Source: Elysia crispata
Taxonomy: Eukaryota > Mollusca > Gastropoda > Plakobranchidae
Length of the DNA: 64,000 nucleotides
Reading direction: 5' to 3'
NCBI GenBank assembly: GCA_033675545.1
Contig: JAWDGP010001967.1
Span: forward strand, 53,501 to 117,500
Shown one piece after another: positions 34,994 to 63,856 of the stretch. The translations under genes and the position numbers were made by a program. Within the stretch, counting starts at the first letter, position 1. Each line of letters starts with the position of its first letter. The notes beneath the pieces were generated by a model. That model saw nothing but the letters and a program-made list of their open reading frames with translations. It searched no databases and was not told where the DNA came from.

Positions 34994-36425
34994 ACACTGT
35001 CCACCAGGCGGCACTACTGTCTGTCTGACAGAGTTTCCAAAGATATCTTCCAACACTGTCCACCAGGCGGCACTACTGTCTGTCTGACAGAGTTTCCAAA
35101 GATATCTTACAACACTGTCCAGCTGGCGGCACTACTGTCTGTCTGACAGAGTTTCCAAAGATATCTGCCAACACTGTCCACCAGGTGGCGCTACTGTCTG
35201 TCTGAGAGTTTCCAAAGATATCTTCCAACACTGTCCACCAGGGGGCACCAATGTCTAACTGACAGAGTTTCCAAAGAGATCTATCAACACTGTCCATCAG
35301 GAGGCACCACTGCCTGTCTGACAGAGTGTCCAAAGAGATCTACCAACACTGTACACCAGGCGGCACTACTGTCGCTCTGACAGAGTTTCCAAAGAGATCT
35401 ACCAACACTGTCCACCTGGCGGCACCACGTCAGTCCGACAGAGTTTTCAAACATATCTACCAACACTGTTCACCAGGCGGCACCAATGTCTGTCTGACAG
35501 AGTTTCCAAAGATATTTACCAACACTGTCCACCAGGCGGCGCTAGTGTCTGTCTGACAGAGTTTCCAAAGATATCCACAAACACTGTCCACCAGGCGGCA
35601 CTACTGTCTGTCTGACAGAGTTTCCAAAGATATCTACCAACACTGTCCACCAGGCGGCACTACTGTCTGTCTGACAGAGTTTCCAAAGATATCTACCAAC
35701 ACTGTCCACCAGGCGGCACTACTGTCTGTCTGACAGAGTTTCCAAAGATATCTACCAACACTGTCCACCAGGCGGCACTACTGTCTGTCTGACAGAGTTT
35801 CCAAAGATATCTTCCAACACTGTCCACCAGGCGGCACTACTGTCTGTCTGACAGAGTTTCCAAAGATATCTTACAACACTGTCCAGCTGGCGGCACTACT
35901 GTCTGTCTGACAGAGTTTCCAAAGATATCTGCCAACACTGTCCACCAGGTGGCGCTACTGTCTGTCTGAGAGTTTCCAAAGATATCTTCCAACACTGTCC
36001 ACCAGGGGGCACCAATGTCTAACTGACAGAGTTTCCAAAGAGATCTATCAACACTGTCCACCAGGAGGCACCACTGCCTGTCTGACAGAGTTTCCAAAGA
36101 GATCTACCAACACTGTCCACCAGGCGGCACTACTGTCGCTCTGACAGAGTTTCCAAAGAGATCTACCAACACTGTCCACCTGGCGGCACCACGTCAGTCC
36201 GACAGAGTTTTCAAACATATCTACCAACACTGTTCACCAGGCGGCACCAATGTCTGTCTGACAGAGTTTCCAAAGATATTTACCAACACTGTCCACCAGG
36301 CGGCGCTAGTGTCTGTCTGACAGAGTTTCCAAAGATATCCACAAACACTGTCCACCAGGCGGCACTACTGTCTGTCTGACAGAGTTTCCAAAGAGATCTA
36401 CCAACACTGTCCACCAGGCGGCGCC
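34985..36425. repeat. 764-bp tandem segmental duplication at the right end of the satellite
   Basis: Variants such as CACCACGTCAGTCCGACAG (35424 and 36188), TCAAACATATCTACC and CCAGCTGGCGGC (35119 and 35883) recur at a 764-bp offset (13 monomers). Copy 1 spans about 34985-35748. Copy 2 runs from about 35749 and is cut off by the array end. Its start coincides with the end of the 2,047-bp duplication. Confidence 0.85.
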
Positions 36426-36882
36426 ACTAGTGCTCGAGGGTGTGGCTCCCAGTACCTGCATGCAGAGATCAACTGTGGTCGAAGGCTTGACATCAGGGAC
36501 TCGCCGGCCAGTCACAGACGCATCACAGTTTAAGTAAACAAACCCGTAAGATAATATTGCAAAGCACACAATCCCGTGTTAGATCTCGATGCGCCTGTCA
36601 CCTTAATATTCCGCTGTTCTTCACGACTCTCTGTGAGAGTGAATGTCGGACGTAGTGGGGAGGAAGAGACGAGTCTGAATATAGACTGGCCCATTTCCGC
36701 GAGCAGCTAAGACCTAGGCAAACTTGTGGCGCCATTCTTGCTTTATTGGCTCTATGCATAAGTGTATTTTGTTATTAAAATATTTTAAATAGCTGATCTG
36801 AATTCTCCTAAGAGTTTCAAAGAACAAGAAGACAGAAAAGTAATTATTCTACATGTCAAAGAGCGTCAGAGCTACGTAAAAA

Positions 36883-36942
<60 letters not shown>

Positions 36943-38208
36943 AAGAGGGCGTGTATTTGTTTAGCTATCAATGATAATAAGTGTGCAGGCGTAATCTTAT
37001 ACAGTCTTCCCAGATCCCAACTCGTCCAGTGGGGCACCTTGACATTATCTTATTCTTTGATTCGTGCCAAGATGATTATAATAAGACAGACATAAGTTAT
37101 TTAGTTGCACATTGCGTACAACCATTCCGACGTAACTGTCATGTGGAGAGTGTTTCAACAACCACGATGTCGGAAGTGAAAATTCAATATCTTTAAAAGT
37201 CTAAATCAAACACTTGAAAGATAATATTTTTTTCTGCGTTGGATGTATTGGTGGTAAACGTGAATCCAAAGCTTATGATTGATGTGGGCTTTTTCGTGGA
37301 CTCAGGTCCTAAAGATAAACCAAGCAGCCTACCGACATCGTGTCACGATGAGAAACTGATTCCGCTGAGACGCAGGAAGCAAAATTTAGTGGAGATCTAT
37401 TCCAGTTACACTGGAACGATGACTCAGAGACTAGAGAGGGCATGGAACAACCACGCCTCCGCTTGTGTTTAAGACCAGAGAAAGTCAGGGGTTGGGAGTT
37501 TTCCCCCTTTTGTTAGCTCGTATTTCAGAGCTTATCATTAACTTAAAGAGAAGTTGAGGATTTAATCTTGATCTCCTAGCGCATGTAGATAAGTGTACAT
37601 GACTCACAGAGCTGTAAATATATGATCAAATAGCATTTAAAAATGCTGGTGACCATTTTGTTTCAATGTCAGTTTAGTTCATACTAATCCAAATAGCTCA
37701 ATAAAATGAAGATATCCCAAGTCCTTCATGAGCTTTATAAAGCACTTGGAACACTTTCGCTGTTGAGCGATAATCAAAGAAAAATTGTTTGGAACCAGCA
37801 ATCAAGTATTGTTGAGGCGAAATGACATCAGGAATTTTTTTAACGTATAACATTTTCGAAAATGGAGATTAAACAAAGATCAATGTCGTCAAGAAAAACA
37901 TCCTCTTTATAACGTGAGTGGTGTAGATATTACCAGAGAGCCTTTCAAAGTGACACTGATCAGCAGAAGAGAGAACAGAGCTCCAGTACCAATCTCAAGC
38001 ATTTTGTCCTTGAACGTTTATCTATGAATTTGTTAAGAAAAAGTATTCACAAGGAAACAAAACTAAAGAGAACTCTAGTTCAAGATAAAGTTCACAACAA
38101 TATAATGCTTTACTAGCAAGAACCCCAAAAGAAAAAAAAAGAAAAATCCAACTTATCAGTACAATCGTGTCACAAATAAGTCTAATGAAAAAAGAAAGAA
38201 AATCCTGC
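36426..38208. other. Intergenic, (AT)n microsatellite, no gene recognised
   Basis: An (AT)n run occupies about 36884-36940. An open frame at 37239-37472 (+) has no recognisable domain. The flank just right of the satellite (36430-36540) is GC-richer and single-copy in this window. Confidence 0.6.
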
Positions 38209-38551
38209 AGTGAGGCAGCCTGCTAGAGATGGCAAGGTCTGCAGTTAAACAGCCTGCTAGAGATGGCAAGGTCTGCAGTGAGACAGCCTGCTACAGATGG
38301 CAAGGTCTGCAGTGAGACAGCCTGCTAGAGATGGCAAGGTCTACTGTGAGACAGCCTGCTGGAGATGGCAAGGTCTGCAGTGAGACAGTCAGCTAGAGAT
38401 GGCAAGGTCTACAGTGAGACAGCCTGCTAGAGATGGCAAGGTCTACTGTGAGACAGCCTGCTAGAGATGGCAAGGTCTGCAGTGAGACAGCCTGCTAGAT
38501 ATGGCAAGGTCTGCAGTGAGACAGTCAGCTAGAGATAGCAAGGTCTACAGA
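38209..38551. repeat. 34-bp tandem repeat, about ten copies
   Basis: The unit is built of GAGACAGCCTGCTAGAGATG plus GCAAGGTCTGCAGT. Variants include GTCAGCTAGAG and CTACTGTGAG. Boundaries are approximate. Confidence 0.93.
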
Positions 38552-38660
38552 GCAGCATGCGTGACATCCTGCTCCGGTATGGTAGAGTATCGTCTCAAGC
38601 GTTAAAAACATCAACAACTTACACGATCATCGGGAAAGCTTTAGGTGAGACAAGAAGCAG

Positions 38661-39052
38661 CATTAAAAAGACAAGCGATGCACACTGATACACGGCAGTC
38701 CAGATAGGGTCCACGATGGTAAATCTATAATATGGGAATTGATGGTCATTAAAAAGACAAGCTATGCACACTGATACACGGCAGTCCAGATAGGGTCCAC
38801 GATGGTAAATCTATAATATGGGAATTGATGGTCATTAAAAAGACAAGCTATGCACACTGATACACGGCAGTCCAGATAGGGTCCACGATGGTAAATCTAT
38901 AATATGGGAATTGATGGTCATTAAAAAGACAAGCTATGCACACTGATACACGGCAGTCCAGATAGGGTCCACGATGGTAAATCTATAATATGGGAATTGA
39001 TGGTCATTAGTCCACGATGGTAAATCTATAATATGGGAATTGATGGTCATTA
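38661..39052. repeat. 86-bp tandem repeat, four copies plus a truncated fifth
   Basis: Units begin CATTAAAAAGACAAGC at 38661, 38747, 38833 and 38919. The fifth (from 39005) lacks the first half of the unit. Copies are almost identical, indicating recent expansion. Confidence 0.95.
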
Positions 39053-39087
39053 AAAACATGCCTGCGCCAGACCTTGAATACAGAGAC

Positions 39088-39570
39088 TAAATCCGAAGAT
39101 TGATGAACTTAGGTATCTGCGGAAAACTCCTCAAACGCATAGAACTTTTTCTCGCGGACAAGAATATAGGAAAAACAGAAAATAATGTACGTTTATTTGG
39201 AGTCTCACTCCAGAACATTCTTTTCCTAGTGCCCTGCGTGAACTTGTACCATGGTTTTTTTCATGAGATCACTCAAATTCTCACGAATGAAAACTCGTTC
39301 TATGGTAATAATTGGACAGGAAAGGAATCCATGAAATAGATATAGAAGATGCTACAAAATAATTTGAATGGTGAATCCTCCGTTACGACACTGCAAAATC
39401 TTGCTCTAATTTGAGTAAACTATAATTTTTTACAGAAGGCCTAAGAAAAACAACGTTCAACCTGCAACTAAATGCAGCAAACGAAAGCACCTATCTAGGT
39501 GAATAACTAGACCAGCATAACATTGAACATAAAGCGAAAAAAGACAGAAAAAAAAGAACTTATCTTAGCC
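39088..39570 (+). pseudogene. Degraded non-LTR retrotransposon reverse-transcriptase fragment
   Basis: The plus-strand frame from 39094 reads RRLMNLGICGKLLKRIELFL then ADKN, closely resembling the 'LxxLGIxGxLLxWIxxFLxDR' block that precedes the RT 'GVPQGS' motif of Jockey/CR1-type LINEs. About 340 bp further, in a shifted frame, FNLQLNAANESTYLGE stop LDQ matches the 'xxxxYLGxxLD' block of the same RTs. The order and direction fit one element. The catalytic YADD region between them is not readable. Frameshifts and stops show it is dead. Family-level assignment is by recalled motif only. Confidence 0.55.
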
Positions 39571-39737
39571 TGCAGCTTATAAGTATCAGTCAATCATACA
39601 CTGCAATGTTCTGCAACAGATGAGTTCGGTGAGTGGCACAGTGTAAAGATCAGGTCACCTATCCGACCTGTGGTGGTCAAACATCCATAGAACTTACCAT
39701 TCTAAAAGGTGATTTATTTAGGGATTCTCATTCCTAG

Positions 39738-41902
<2,165 letters not shown>

Positions 41903-44900
41903 GGTTATTGGGTTACTAAATTTTATTAAGATATCCTCATTCTTTAGTCTAGCTTGCCTAATTCATATTTTATTTTCCTGCGGCTTATATTTTTTCGTTT
42001 GATGCTTTTTTATTCAGGTTTTACTTAATCGTATGGTAACAATAATTAAATCCCTAAAACGTCCTATAGAACGAAAGAAAGGCAAAACATTTTTCCAAAA
42101 ACATAAAACAAATCGGGAAGACTTTTACATTCATTTCATTTAAATTGTCCCCTGAAAGCATTTCTAATTTTTTTCATAAATTTTAATATATTTAATTTCT
42201 GTTTGTGATTTGAAATCTTTTTTAAAACGTTGACAACCAAAATGATGGACAATTTTTCCTTGCCTGTGATGAGGCTCTGGATCAGCACGAAATCGCACTA
42301 TAGTGTTGTCAAAAGCCACTTGGATCTAGAGCCACTGTATCCTCCCTTTACACTTTTCTTAGCTTTACCAGGCGCACGGATTTTTCTTTCTTTTTTTTTT
42401 TGCGTCGCACTCCACCAACAGCCCTCCTCTCTCCTCCGGCCATCAGCCCGGTTGCCCATATATTCACGAATACTCGGGCTTGGAACCAACTCCCTCCTCA
42501 TCACCCATATCGAGAGATGCTGCCCCAAAGCTTTGTTGGCAGACGAGGATCACACTCTGGGGTAGAATCTCTCTACTTGGATTGTTCACCAGTGTTCAAT
42601 TTTCCTCGGCATCCAACTGGTACTTCACATCGATCTTAAGAACGTGATTTTAAAAGTATCAATAAAAACCTCTTAACGCCTCTCACAGCGTCCTGCCGGT
42701 GGTTTCCTGGTGTGAGCGTTCCAACCAATCACCTGTCCTGACAGGACAAGTCTTCCTGGTCGGTGCCCCCTCTTGTGTCTTCACTGTGTTGACTGAGTCG
42801 GGATGGCACAGCCCACCAACTGTCCATATTTATATAAAACACCCAGGTAGAGAATGCATATATCACCCGCTCCTCCTTTTCTCCCTCTCTCTCTATCTCT
42901 CGCCCTCAGTTTTCACTTACTGTTTTCTGAGCTGCCGTAGGCCTGCTGTGACTTTGCGCTATTTTCGCTGATGCACACCATTCAAGAACAACTTTTCTGA
43001 AGTTCGTAGGAAGACGAAAAAGATAAATAAAGAACTTTTAAAGCCAAGTACCTACCAATTCATCTTGTCGATTACACCATATAGTCCAGTTTCCTTCTTT
43101 ATTTGGTGAGGAGCGAGAAAAACAAAAGATTAAAAAAAAAATAATTTGCAAGGCAAACAGCTCAACCGTCGAGATTTGATTTGAATTGATTTCATTTTTC
43201 TCATGGCAGCTTGTAATTTGTGATTGAAACAAAACGTAGTCTGGACAAAAAGTAATTGCTTATTCATGCCTCTCAGGATTTCAAAACTACTGTTTTCAGT
43301 CAGGGGCCAGGCAATCTTCAAACATCTGGAATTATATTCAGAACGCTTACTTCCGAGTGCATGTGTACTAGGGTAAGTTGGTTGTAGGGCGCGTGGAGTT
43401 GTCTGGTGTAGCTACTGATTTGGCCAAGCTTATTTCGTGGAAACTTTCTTATCTCTCTTGATTTATGTTGGCCATCCTTTTTTTTCAATTCAGCTTTTAA
43501 AATAAGAACTTAAGAATAATGTGTTTCAGCTCTAATCTAATCTCTGTTCTTTTTTAATCTGCTCTTCCCTTTACATATTTTACAGTGCTGTTTGAACAAC
43601 TCAAGTGTTTACTTAACTCTGCCTATCTAAACTCATAATCTTTAGTACATAGTGAGACAGTATTAAGCAACCGTTACAATTATATATCAGTATTTATTGT
43701 GTAAATAACAATAACATGGATGACAACAATAGTAATAAAACTTATCTATATCAAGAGCGCCCAACCTCTAAGATCTCGCGTTACATTATAAACATATTTT
43801 AGAACAGTTTACATCAGCACATTTTAAACATTTAGTATCTGAGTTCCAATGTATTAAAGCATAAAAACATATACATCCAACAAGCAGATGATAATATATC
43901 CAGGAAATCATACAACCTTTACCTTTTTAAGGCTGGGCTGTCTAAAATGAATTTCTAAAACTTGATTCACCAAGGGCATTAAGTCAACCGTACAGCTCTG
44001 CGTGTGTTCACAAATCTTAGCGTGAAAAGTAAGAAGAAGAACACACTCATCAATAAAAGCTTAGCAATTATTGTGGAGGTGAATAATTCAAATCAAACAT
44101 TTAAACAAATTACTTAATTTAAGCATTCAATCTTTTTTATCATCTAATATCAAAGAATATCTATTGCCCCCTCATTAAAAAATACATACCTAATCTTAAT
44201 AACACAATTTATTGGGCACACACCGCTTACCGCGCTTAGGACTAACTAGACAAAATTTGTAAAGCAGATGAGGTGCACACCAAGAAGATGGTGCAATATT
44301 CATTTTGATTGATGCGGATCATTTATATTCGTTTGGGGTGGATCAAATCGAGATATTACCTGTAAATAGATGAAATGTAAATTTTCATAACATAATCAGT
44401 TTTTAGTGATAGGCCAAGGCTAGCAATTCTTCTAAGCAAATGAAAAAGTTTGAATCTATCTAAAATTGTGGTGCTGTTTTCAAGAATTAAGTTTATTTTA
44501 AATACTTTGGCTGCCTATTTACATTGAGTCTAAATTATTATTGAACTAGATTAGATCTAAACTACTGCTTTGAATATGTTTAGTTATTAAAATTATTTTT
44601 ATTTCAGTGCACATTATCGGGCACTTTATTTCTGGCCAGCAAAATAAACTTCTTTTACCTAAGTTCTGAATCTACATGACTTGCTCATACTCATACTTAT
44701 ATATCAGGTCGATTGTTCCTCATTGTTGTCTCCTGCATAGATTATACAGACCGATTCAAACAAAAACAAAACAGCGAAAAGCACCGTGGTCGGAACAAGT
44801 CCAAATATATTTCGCACCACAGAGCACGACCATGCTCTACGCTAGAGATTCTCTTAGAATTTGGAGATGTTGATTCCATAGCAAAAAACGCAAAAGAGAG

Positions 44901-46087
44901 GAAAATTGTAACGTCACTTGTGTTTTTGAATGCCCTGTAAACAAAAGAGGCCAGGCTTCATCATGTCTGATCTGGTGCATCTGTTAACCTTTCAACACTA
45001 TCTATCATGTGTTTTACAGGGCAAGTAACTAGGCGTTGCTAAGAGGAAGTGACGTTATGAATATTAGTGTTCTGCTGTTTTGACCAGTACAGGAGCCTTT
45101 TAACTTGAGCACAGATGTACTGAAGAGGTAAGGAACCTGGCAGATCTAGGAGAGTTAGATCAGGAAATACCAGACTCCATCTTAAACAATTTCATTCCGT
45201 TTTTCTAACCTTGTGTTTTTTTTTTTATTCAAACTTATCGTTATTTGCAGTTTCTTCATTTGTTTTTCATGTTTCTCGATTTTGTGGTGCAATTGTTTTT
45301 TTTTTTCCTTTTGTTCTCAACAAAATTCTTGGTCTTTTCCTTTTTTCATTGTCTTTTGCTATTATCTCCCCTTTCGACATTATCTCTAAAGTAAGTATTG
45401 CACAATCCTGCATAGATTTGGAGGCTCCTTACGCTCTAGCAAAGATTAGGATAAATCTAATATTCTTTCACAGTAGGGCCAACTCCTAAAAGATTTAACT
45501 GACGGGTCAAAATACACATAAAAATATTTAGGATAACTTTCCGGTGATTTACATTACTTCATTGGGCAAAATAATATAGTCAATCTGCATTCAAATCAAT
45601 GCAAAAGTCATCCAGCTGGAGGGAGGTGTGGAACTGACTTTTTACGCTTTCCCCTTTAATTGACTTGCCTAGGACATTGATTTGCGTCGAACCAGAACAC
45701 AGTAGGCGAGTTGTCTGTCCTTTGGGGTCTAGACAGCTTCTCTTGTGCCTGCAAGAGATCGTCCTACTATGTATCTTCCAAGATATTGTACACGCATGCC
45801 AAAAGTCACTGTAGAATTCTTGTAGTAGCCATGTCGAAGTCCATCATATCAAAAGACATCTAAAGAATTGTCAGTGCTGACCCATCGCTAAGATGACACA
45901 CCTGTAAACCTCAGTAGATTGTGGATAGCCATTGGTCAGGAAAGACACTGTTCACCACTCATGCAATATGATGATATGATACAGTGCCTGAAACCCTCAG
46001 AATGATCTCTTGTTGAGATAGTGAAGATCCATGCAGATATATAGACTTCCATCTCTCTTCTACACGTCGCTCACGGGAAACGCGGAA
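41903..46087. other. Intergenic, no gene recognised
   Basis: Mostly AT-rich unique DNA. The frames at 42230-42565 and 44676-44940 have no recognisable domain and no supporting splice context. A pyrimidine-rich patch lies near 45190-45370. Confidence 0.55.
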
Positions 46088-46303
46088 GGAAAGACAGACT
46101 TTATGCGGATGATATCCTTGTCATCCATCTGCTGAAAGGAAAGACAGACTTTATGCGGATGATATCCTTGTCATCCATCTGCCGAAACTCCTGCTTGAGG
46201 GATTACTGGAAGAAAAGGAAGTAAAGTTGAGCTGTCAGCTGGACTGGGTCATCGTAGAACAGGTCCGTGTAACGTGGTTTCCGCTCTCGCGACTGGGCTG
46301 TTG
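46088..46303 (+). pseudogene. Possible LINE reverse-transcriptase remnant with a duplicated YADD motif
   Basis: A 50-bp segment is directly duplicated (about 46088-46137 and 46138-46187). In the frame starting 46090, and again at 46140, it reads KDRLYADDILVIHL, which matches RT motif C (YADD flanked by hydrophobics). From the second copy the frame stays open for about 54 codons to a TGA at about 46303. Because 50 is not a multiple of three, only one copy can be in frame. No upstream RT motifs are readable, so this could be coincidence or a very short relic. Confidence 0.35.
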
Positions 46304-46426
46304 AAAGTTCTCGCTGTTTCAATCATATGCTTCGACATTGTTCGGCGTCCTCGAGCTCTCGCGACTGGGCTGTTGAAAGTTCTCGCTGTTTCAATCATAT
46401 GCTTCGACATTGTTCGCCATCCTCAA
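46283..46426. repeat. 72-bp direct duplication
   Basis: Two nearly identical copies starting at GCTCTCGCGACTGGGCTG (46283 and 46355). The unit equals 24 codons, and one plus-strand frame reads through both copies (ALATGLLKVLAVSIICFDIV repeated), but there is no other coding support. Confidence 0.9.
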
Positions 46427-49055
46427 GTCTCATTTACAAGATGGAGTTTTTGGAGACTTGAAAATCAGAAGAAGGGCTCTTGATGGGTTTTAAACCAATT
46501 ACGATTATCGTACTTTTGAACAACGGTTACACGCTACTGGGACGTTTTGGCCATATTATGTCTTGATTTATTTACAAGTTGCATTTCCATCTTTCTTTAA
46601 TAAGATTGTTGGAACTAACAATGTGGTGAAATCCTTTCCCCTGCAAAACATATTTTTCTTGCGTGTTTGGTATGTCGATGGTGAGACAAACAACCTACTA
46701 GTACTTCATCTAACTTCTTGCAAGGGTAAAAAGGGTTTAGTATTTGTCTTACTGCCTTGGTCTTTAACCTTCACAGTTTGCAAAGATTGTGGGACTCTCT
46801 TCTGGGTGTTTTATTGACGTTTTCTTGGGTTTGATTGTACTAGTTTTATGTTTCATAATTATGTTAAAAAATTCTGATAACTCTTCTGTGCATTTCCAAA
46901 CCCAAAAACTTTGCCTGTGATCTAGAAAAATAAAGACGTATTTCATTTTATCTTACTGTGCAAAGTGTTAGGATATACTCGCGCATAAAATCTCAAACCC
47001 AAGTTTATGGTCTGCATACTTTGACTTCCTAAGATTCTTTCGATCAAAATTATTGTAAACATATGGAACTTTCCATCTTTTAAAATGATAAAGCCTTATG
47101 TCATCATTGGAATTTCTACAGATTACAGATCATTTTCTCTGCTATTTACAGATCTAATGAAACAGGAGTATTTACGCCGCTTCTCTTCTTTGTTCCTGTA
47201 CCTGTTGGATTTAGAGACGGTTACGAGATTTCAGTGTATCATATATATATAAACGAAAAGCATCTGTCCAGTATCTAGTAACATCACGTGGCCTTCCAAT
47301 TGGCCTTGAAATAAATCTTAACACAAAATTCCACTGCTTTTTTTAAAAATAGGTACATGTTTGCATTAGTCACCTTCCATAGCTCTTCATACTCCGTGAC
47401 CAAGAATGTTTGATCCACAATGGCAAGAAGAGAACCAGCTAAGACACTCGGGATAATCAGCTCAAATTCGGTATATGCAGTAAATTGTGGACATTTCTCT
47501 CTGCAAACTGAAGAAGGCCCTCTCCTCCCTGGGCTTCTCTAGTCGATCACAATTTTCATGGTTTAGAGAAACGGAGAATCTTACCTGCTTTTGAGCACCC
47601 CTACTCTCAGATGGCTTGTTTGCCAACCCTGGGTGCTTTAAAAGATAGCTGTGTTGACAATGCATACATTTCCAACGCATTATCTGCTCTTGTCGTCGCC
47701 TTGTTAAAGCGACGATTTTTCCGGCTAGAACATCACCCCCCATCTGACAGGCTTGCGGCTCAGCTCAAGTCCTTACGGCTTTTCTTAAATGTGTGAGAAT
47801 GATGTCAGAACAGTTTCCGGAAAGAGCAACGGACAGATTGTGAAACTAACACGTTTCAACTGAACCTTTTTGTCAAAGGTATGAACACCCTAACGTTTGA
47901 AAATTTAGCAAATCAGTTTTACAACAACCACTGTATCATGGGCGTCAAGGACTAGCCCCAAATAGGGGATATAGGATTCTTGTTTCCAAATGGCTTAAAA
48001 AGATGACGGAATAATTTATGCACCTCTCAAATGCTGATTTTTTTTGAGAGGAAATAAAATTATTCGGTTTTCACTCAACATTCGAGATTGAATAAGCTTT
48101 ATTCTGTTTTTCGAATATTTGCTAAAATTTGTGGGAAATTGCTTTTTTTACCAGAACAACTCTGGAGTCAAGACACACACATGACGTGTGCAAACACTGG
48201 CTCAAGGGTGTCTCATCGTAACCAAAGTAACTGAAAATCATCAGCAAAGTTACGAAAAAATTTCAGTGAAACTTGATAATTTTTAAAGTTTGTGTCAAAT
48301 AAGTTGACAAATTTAATTTTTCTCACCTTCTGTTTCAGTTTACCTCGTCTTTTTGTGTCTTTCATCTATCTCATCTTGCTATCACTTGTATCAGCCTAAT
48401 CATTGTCTGCGGATAAACTTTGTCTGTTATCAATATCAAAATAACTGATTGACTGTGGAGTTTAAACATGACAAACTTTCTCGTGCTTGTGCCTTCATAG
48501 TCAAATAATGTTCAAATTGTAATAAATTCCATAAATGGAAAAAAAGATAAACTAACGACTTGATTGAAATGGCTATGTTGATTTAACCAAAGTTAAGCGT
48601 AAAGTAAACAAATCGATAGCCGATGGCCCATGAAATAAAAAAAAAAAAAAAAAAAAAATACTGCCTCTCCCTCCTTGTTTCCTTATGTTTATAAATCTGT
48701 TTGTTGGTTTCTCTGCCCTTGTTCTAGCTATGCTGTGTCTAGTGCTGTTTGCCGGGATGCCTATTTTGGGATGCTCTAAAATCTTACGTTGATTAAACCA
48801 TTGGCTTTTACCCATGTCTGGAATTCTTTGCAAATTTGAATTCGCAAGTAACCAGTGTGCCATTGAAGCAAAACAGAGAGGGGAAAAATGCATCCTTCTT
48901 TTGTTTGCTTTTTATCACAGTAACGCAGACAAAAGAAGACAAACATTGTAAAATATAGGGACCTTTCAATGTATCTAATACACAAATATTTACCCTTCGA
49001 ATATCAGCAGTACTATTGACCTTCAATTATTGTTTTTTTTTCTATTTGACTGCAG
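46427..49055. other. Intergenic, no gene recognised
   Basis: AT-rich, with a poly(A) tract at 48637-48659. Open frames on either strand (47462-47743 minus, 48573-48893 minus) show no domain and no splice context. The 3' part should contain the promoter of the protease gene beginning at 49141. Confidence 0.5.
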
Positions 49056-49140
49056 ATAATTTCCGACGTTAAAGCTTAGGACAAACATCAAGTCGGAAAG
49101 TTGCAGCAGGTGCCTGAATCTCACATAATTCTCACTCGCT
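49056..49140 (+). other. Candidate 5' UTR segment of the serine protease gene
   Basis: A long pyrimidine tract ending TTTGACTGCAG (AG at 49054-49055) lies 85 bp before the start codon, which would make a good acceptor for a non-coding upstream exon. Alternatively, transcription starts near here. Nothing in the sequence decides between these. Confidence 0.35.

Positions 49141-63843
<14,703 letters not shown>

Positions 63844-63856
<13 letters not shown>

Larger units (their letters stand above)
22873..36425. repeat. Large 58/59-bp satellite array with CTCF-like motif in each monomer
   Basis: About 13.55 kb and about 230 head-to-tail monomers. Two main forms alternate: one containing CCAAAGATATCTCCAACACT (58 bp) and one containing AAAGAGATTTACCAACACT or AAAGAGATCTACCAACACT (59 bp). 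Each monomer has the core TGTCCACCAGGCGGCACTA and a near-perfect palindrome TCTGTCTGACAGA. A 58+59 pair is 117 bp, a multiple of three, which is why long minus-strand reading frames of a 39-residue repeat (up to 280 residues at 27324-26482) appear. They show no sign of being genes. Larger-scale duplications with periods of 2,047, 1,051 and 764 bp are superimposed. Divergence between monomers rises toward both edges, especially the right. Confidence 0.98.

Noticed and set aside
22873-36425. CRISPR-like repeat array
   Set aside because: There are no unique spacers; variation is spread over a continuous tandem monomer, and the context is an animal genome.
37239-37472. 77-codon plus-strand frame with mixed composition
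   Set aside because: It looks less biased than most, but no domain, signal peptide or splice partner could be identified.
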